8,484 bases of DNA from Candidatus Zhuqueibacterota bacterium (GTDB lineage Bacteria; KSB1; UBA2214). The translations under genes and the position numbers were made by a program. Every line of letters begins with the position of its first letter. The stretch's first letter is position 1. Of this stretch, positions 6,901-8,484 are shown piece after piece. Location of the stretch: contig JAKJDB010000086.1 of assembly GCA_022706175.1 (NCBI GenBank), positions 1 through 8,484 of the forward strand. The letters run 5' to 3'. The notes below the pieces were generated by a model. That model had not been told where the DNA came from, searched no databases, and worked only from the letters and a program-made list of their open reading frames with translations.

Positions 6901-7345
6901 ATGCGCCGATCCACTTCGCCTGCCAGTCGCTGCCGTTCAGCAGTCCCATCTCCCAAGAGGCCGGGGCACTCCAGGCGCTGGGACGATTCTTCTGATCCCA
7001 GACCATCACTTTCCAGAAAGCCGGTTGCCGTGACTCGAGCGGCCGGCCGGCATAGACGATGTGAAGCGTGCGATGGTCTGCGACCTGACCGGAATCCCAG
7101 AGGTCGCCCAGGTTTTTGCTGAGACGCTCGGCAGTGGAAGCCACCAGAATGCGATAGCCGGTCTGCACCACGCCCCGTTTATGGGAGACCAGGTTCCAGG
7201 ACAGCCGCGGCTGGCTGACGTCCAGTCCCAACGGTTGCGAATGATATTCACAGCGCAATTTTTCGATCCGCACGTCAGCCGACTGCCGGCCGCATTGCAG
7301 GGTTGCGGCCAGGAGAAAACAAACGGCCTTTCGCAGAATGTGCAT
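3950..7345 (-). CDS. Exported GH78 alpha-L-rhamnosidase with C-terminal chitobiase-like and PA14 domains
   Basis: A 1131-residue enzyme predicted to release terminal alpha-L-rhamnose from glycans or glycosides by inversion. Residues 1-23 are a signal peptide, probably cut after QSA; Cys18 in LQC is a poor lipobox. Domains: N-terminal Fn3-like (about 25-133), rhamnosidase N jelly roll (155-340), concanavalin-like (350-455), (alpha/alpha)6 catalytic barrel (458-800), C-terminal beta domain (800-895). In DCPHRERRGYTGD, Asp492, Glu497 and Asp504 have the same spacing as Asp567, Glu572 and Asp579 of Bacillus RhaB, Glu497 being the likely general acid. Glu761 in TIWETW is the likely general base. 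Two unusual additions follow: a chitobiase C-terminal/Fn3-like domain (912-985, HYTLDGSEPDAHSAVYTAPF) and a PA14 domain (996-1118, LLSNDGSRLYLNDRLVVD), both probably glycan-binding. The reading frame is intact with all key residues. GGGAGG five bases before the ATG supports the start. Substrate is unknown. Confidence 0.95.
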   Translation of the reverse strand: MHILRKAVCFLLAATLQCGRQSADVRIEKLRCEYHSQPLGLDVSQPRLSWNLVSHKRGVVQTGYRILVASTAERLSKNLGDLWDSGQVADHRTLHIVYAGRPLESRQPAFWKVMVWDQKNRPSAWSAPASWEMGLLNGSDWQAKWIGASHTASAAESAAPLFRKNFTLTDSLVQARLYISGLGYYEASLNGKKISDHVLTPNQSNYDQRKQPTVAEPNIPAMSTTVYYETFDVTKLVTPGANVLGVILGNGWYFQRDRLEDTNIWHDTPRLLAQLEILYSDGRRQTIASDETWKTSDSPILHNGLHTGEIYDSRREQPGWDQPPFDDSSWRLAHTVRPPTGVVKAQIYPADRVIKTLPAKTCISPEPGVQQFDLGQMISGWVRLKINGPAGAAVKLRFIEELGPSYGQTDTYILNGKGLELWEPRFTWHAFRYVQVMDAPQPLALDAVEGRVVNTDVDTVGSFTCSNALFNRILENYRWTQLGNMHGGVPSDCPHRERRGYTGDGQISARAAIYQFDMSLFYSKWLRDIFDAQNRSTGYVPNTAPYQGGGGGTAWGSACVMIPWYMYLYYGDVRILQDRYVDMQHWVNFLKSQLNRDGLLAGQGLGEWVPPDICEIPEPFVNSCYYFHNLDLMSRIARVLERSSDATQYGDEAERIRQKIHAHFLNADGCSYSIDRQGANVFPLGFAITPDSLVQPVQAHLIDRLLTTQQGHFDTGILATPLLLEALTAAGRSDLAYTLMNHRDYPSYGYMISKGATTIWETWMGDQSHSHPMFGSVCQWFYESLAGIAPDPSQPGFRHLRMQPRPVLGLDFVRASYNAATGFIRSDWRLDQNDFIWTIELPANTTATVLVPAQSVNQVTESDKPIGSTAGVRFREMQQGYAVLEIGSGEYRFKSADAAALLRRPMAAAPIITPGDTLIEKPNSALIQIHQATAGEGEAIHYTLDGSEPDAHSAVYTAPFSVDHTLVVKAKTFQQGTAGFSRTQLIQFVDPAVNGLRYRLFYGNWQKLPNLDRLQVAATGLVYRFALEGVVSRDDLFALSYQGRLRIDRPGAYTFYLLSNDGSRLYLNDRLVVDNDGPHGAEERSGKITLTAGLHPLRVDYFQAGGGMLLKVSYDGPELSKREIPADALCQ

Positions 7346-7568
7346 GAAAACCTCCCGGGTTGGAGATACGGTTTGCAGGATGAAGATCAGCCTGCGTCGG
7401 TCAAGGAATGGGCTGGTTGATGATGGAGAACGGGGCTTGAAAGTAACAATTGGATCAGAATGACGACTCTAACAGGATTCGGGCATTCGTTCACCAGCGC
7501 CTGTCTGCATATGTTCAACCATTTTTTACGCAGGACAAGTTTGTGATGCAATGCCGTTTGTAAACGCG
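7346..7568 (-). promoter_or_regulatory. 223-base gap likely to hold the rhamnosidase operon promoter
   Basis: This is the longest gap among the - strand genes, so the promoter of the rhamnosidase/propeller operon should lie here. I see no strong sigma-70 promoter. The best candidates on the - strand are weak: a TTGCAT and a TAAAAA box 17 bases apart near 7522-7550, and a TTGACC near 7396-7401 with no good -10 box behind it. No clear operator palindrome or riboswitch was recognised. A 69-codon - strand frame (7387-7596) crosses the gap but looks random and overlaps the phosphoesterase gene. Confidence 0.35.
7351..7356 (-). promoter_or_regulatory. Ribosome binding site of the rhamnosidase gene
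   Basis: GGGAGG on the - strand stands five bases before ATG 7345. It is a strong site and fits the first gene of an operon. Confidence 0.7.
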
Positions 7569-7580
7569 CTAGAGGGCGCG
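7565..7580 (-). terminator. Weak stem-loop at the end of the phosphoesterase gene
   Basis: On the - strand CGCGC, a six-base loop and GCGCG span the TAG stop (7569-7571) and are followed by only three Ts. The stem is GC-rich but just five base pairs long, so it may slow or partly end transcription without being a strong terminator. Confidence 0.25.
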
Positions 7581-8225
7581 AATCTCCACCTTCCATCCGG
7601 ATTCAGCCGGTTCAGCATAGCTGTAATGCCCTTTGGCCAGCGGGCCGGGATTGATAATCCGGCTGCGGCCGATGGTGTCGATACCCCGGCCTTCGTGAAT
7701 GTGGCCGCAAAAAACCAGTTCCGGCTGCCGCATTTCGATAAAGCGGCGTATGCTTTGGCTGCCTACATGTTTGCCGAACAGGATGCGGTCATTCAGAGTG
7801 TGGAAGGGAGGCTGATGGATCAACAGGAACAGAGGAAGATCCGTTGCAAGGAGGTGAACCGCACGCTCCAATCCTTGCGCGAACTCGGCTTCATCCGCTT
7901 CATTGGGTGTGGGAACCGGACCGGGCAGGGCTTTACCCATTCCTGCCAGCGCGAAATCCGGCAAAACGTGATAACTCTGATGCAGGCTGATTCCCTCTTC
8001 GGCTAAATAGGCCTCCACATCGGCATGGTCGCAGTTGCCCGATACGGCGAAGACCTGGGGACATCGGCTGCGCACTTGATCGATAACAGCTCGAGCCTGT
8101 TCAGCATGGCCAAAGTGGGTGAGGTCGCCGCTGATGAGCGTGCAATCGACCTCCCCGCAGTGGTTAAAAACCCGGTCGATGTTCTTGACATCGCCGTGAA
8201 CGTCGGTTATGCCAATCACTTTCAT
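7569..8225 (-). CDS. Calcineurin-like metallophosphoesterase
   Basis: A 218-residue cytoplasmic protein without signal peptide or membrane segment, expected to hydrolyse a phosphomono- or diester using two metal ions. All metallophosphoesterase motifs occur in order: DVHG (Asp8, His10), GDLTH (Asp34), GNCDH (Asn64, Asp66, His67), LLIHQPP (His137) and CGHIHEG (His175, His177), followed by NPGP at 192-195. The compact size and NPGP ending recall YfcE-like and other small phosphodiesterases, and the substrate cannot be told. The start is the ATG at 8225, as the first strand MKVIGITDVHG begins at once; its ribosome binding site is weak (a GAAAG stretch about nine bases upstream). It follows the ceramidase-like gene by 14 bases, so the two are probably cotranscribed and coupled. 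A link to lipid or phosphoester turnover is only suggested by that neighbour. Confidence 0.93.
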   Translation of the reverse strand: MKVIGITDVHGDVKNIDRVFNHCGEVDCTLISGDLTHFGHAEQARAVIDQVRSRCPQVFAVSGNCDHADVEAYLAEEGISLHQSYHVLPDFALAGMGKALPGPVPTPNEADEAEFAQGLERAVHLLATDLPLFLLIHQPPFHTLNDRILFGKHVGSQSIRRFIEMRQPELVFCGHIHEGRGIDTIGRSRIINPGPLAKGHYSYAEPAESGWKVEIRAL

Positions 8226-8239
8226 ACGTCAGTCTTTCG

Positions 8240-8484
8240 TTAGCGCACTCGCTGAATGCTGCGGTAAATGTTTTTCATCAACACTTCTTCCATCTCGAGC
8301 GACCAGGGCCACCATCCGTAATAGATCATCGAGTCTTTGGCTTCGTAACCGCCCTCTTCGAGAACGCGGCGAGAGGGAACGTAGGCGAACACATCGTTGC
8401 TGTAGCCTACGGTCCAAAGCCGGACCGGCGGCTCGATCTCCTTTTGCAGCCGCAGCGCATAGTCCACCAGCACCTCTCCGGCCA
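8240..8484 (-). CDS. Neutral/alkaline ceramidase-like protein, C-terminal part
   Basis: The gene begins beyond the right edge. Eighty full codons are visible, ending at TAA (8240-8242). The fragment has [11 protein letters not shown], then [36 protein letters not shown] and a closing helix with [13 protein letters not shown]. This series (Gly-Tyr-Ser-Asn-Asp, Tyr-x-Pro-Ser, Glu-Gly-Gly-Tyr-Glu, then a terminal amphipathic helix) is typical of the end of the neutral/alkaline non-lysosomal ceramidase domain (PF04734) in its many planctomycete and FCB relatives. True ceramidases cut the amide of ceramide, but most of these bacterial homologues have no tested activity. The zinc ligands and catalytic serine would lie in the missing part, so activity cannot be judged. 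There is no further domain after this one. It is the upstream partner of the phosphoesterase gene. Confidence 0.75.
   Translation of the reverse strand, partial: AGEVLVDYALRLQKEIEPPVRLWTVGYSNDVFAYVPSRRVLEEGGYEAKDSMIYYGWWPWSLEMEEVLMKNIYRSIQRVR

Overview
The window looks like bacterial chromosome from an environmental, polysaccharide-degrading lineage, probably an uncultured member of the FCB or PVC superphyla. The reasons are the gene content (DUF6807 and DUF1080 proteins, a GH78 rhamnosidase with accessory domains, a Reg_prop-type propeller, an alkaline-ceramidase-like protein), the moderately high GC content and the clear GGAG-type ribosome binding sites. Those binding sites argue against a typical Bacteroidota genome. 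No tRNA, rRNA, CRISPR array, transposase or integrase was recognised.

Layout. Bases 1-1093 read on the + strand: the last codons of a DUF6807-like (PmoA-like) protein, then after 28 bases a secreted or lipid-anchored DUF1080 (3-keto-disaccharide hydrolase family) protein, then a 64-residue membrane protein that may be coupled to a 22-codon upstream ORF. Bases 1094-1608 are a convergent intergenic stretch with no convincing gene. From 1609 to the right end everything reads on the - strand. In transcription order this is the C-terminal part of an alkaline-ceramidase-like protein (runs off the right edge), a cytoplasmic metallophosphoesterase 14 bases later, a 223-base gap, a 1131-residue exported GH78 alpha-L-rhamnosidase with C-terminal chitobiase-like and PA14 domains, and 52 bases later a 762-residue exported protein that joins a seven-repeat propeller to an all-helical domain resembling an alpha/alpha toroid.

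How the genes may work together. The rhamnosidase and the propeller/helical protein are almost certainly one transcription unit, and both carry export signals. They probably act in sequence on a rhamnose-containing glycan or glycoside outside the cytoplasm. On the opposite strand, DUF6807 and DUF1080 proteins commonly sit together in sugar-degradation clusters, and DUF1080 is linked to 3-keto-glycoside cleavage. The window therefore looks like part of a carbohydrate-use region. The ceramidase-like/phosphoesterase pair is probably a separate operon.

The most interesting item is the propeller/helical fusion (1609-3897): it has sensor-type propeller repeats but no membrane anchor after them and no kinase, and its conserved C-terminal half has no function I can name.
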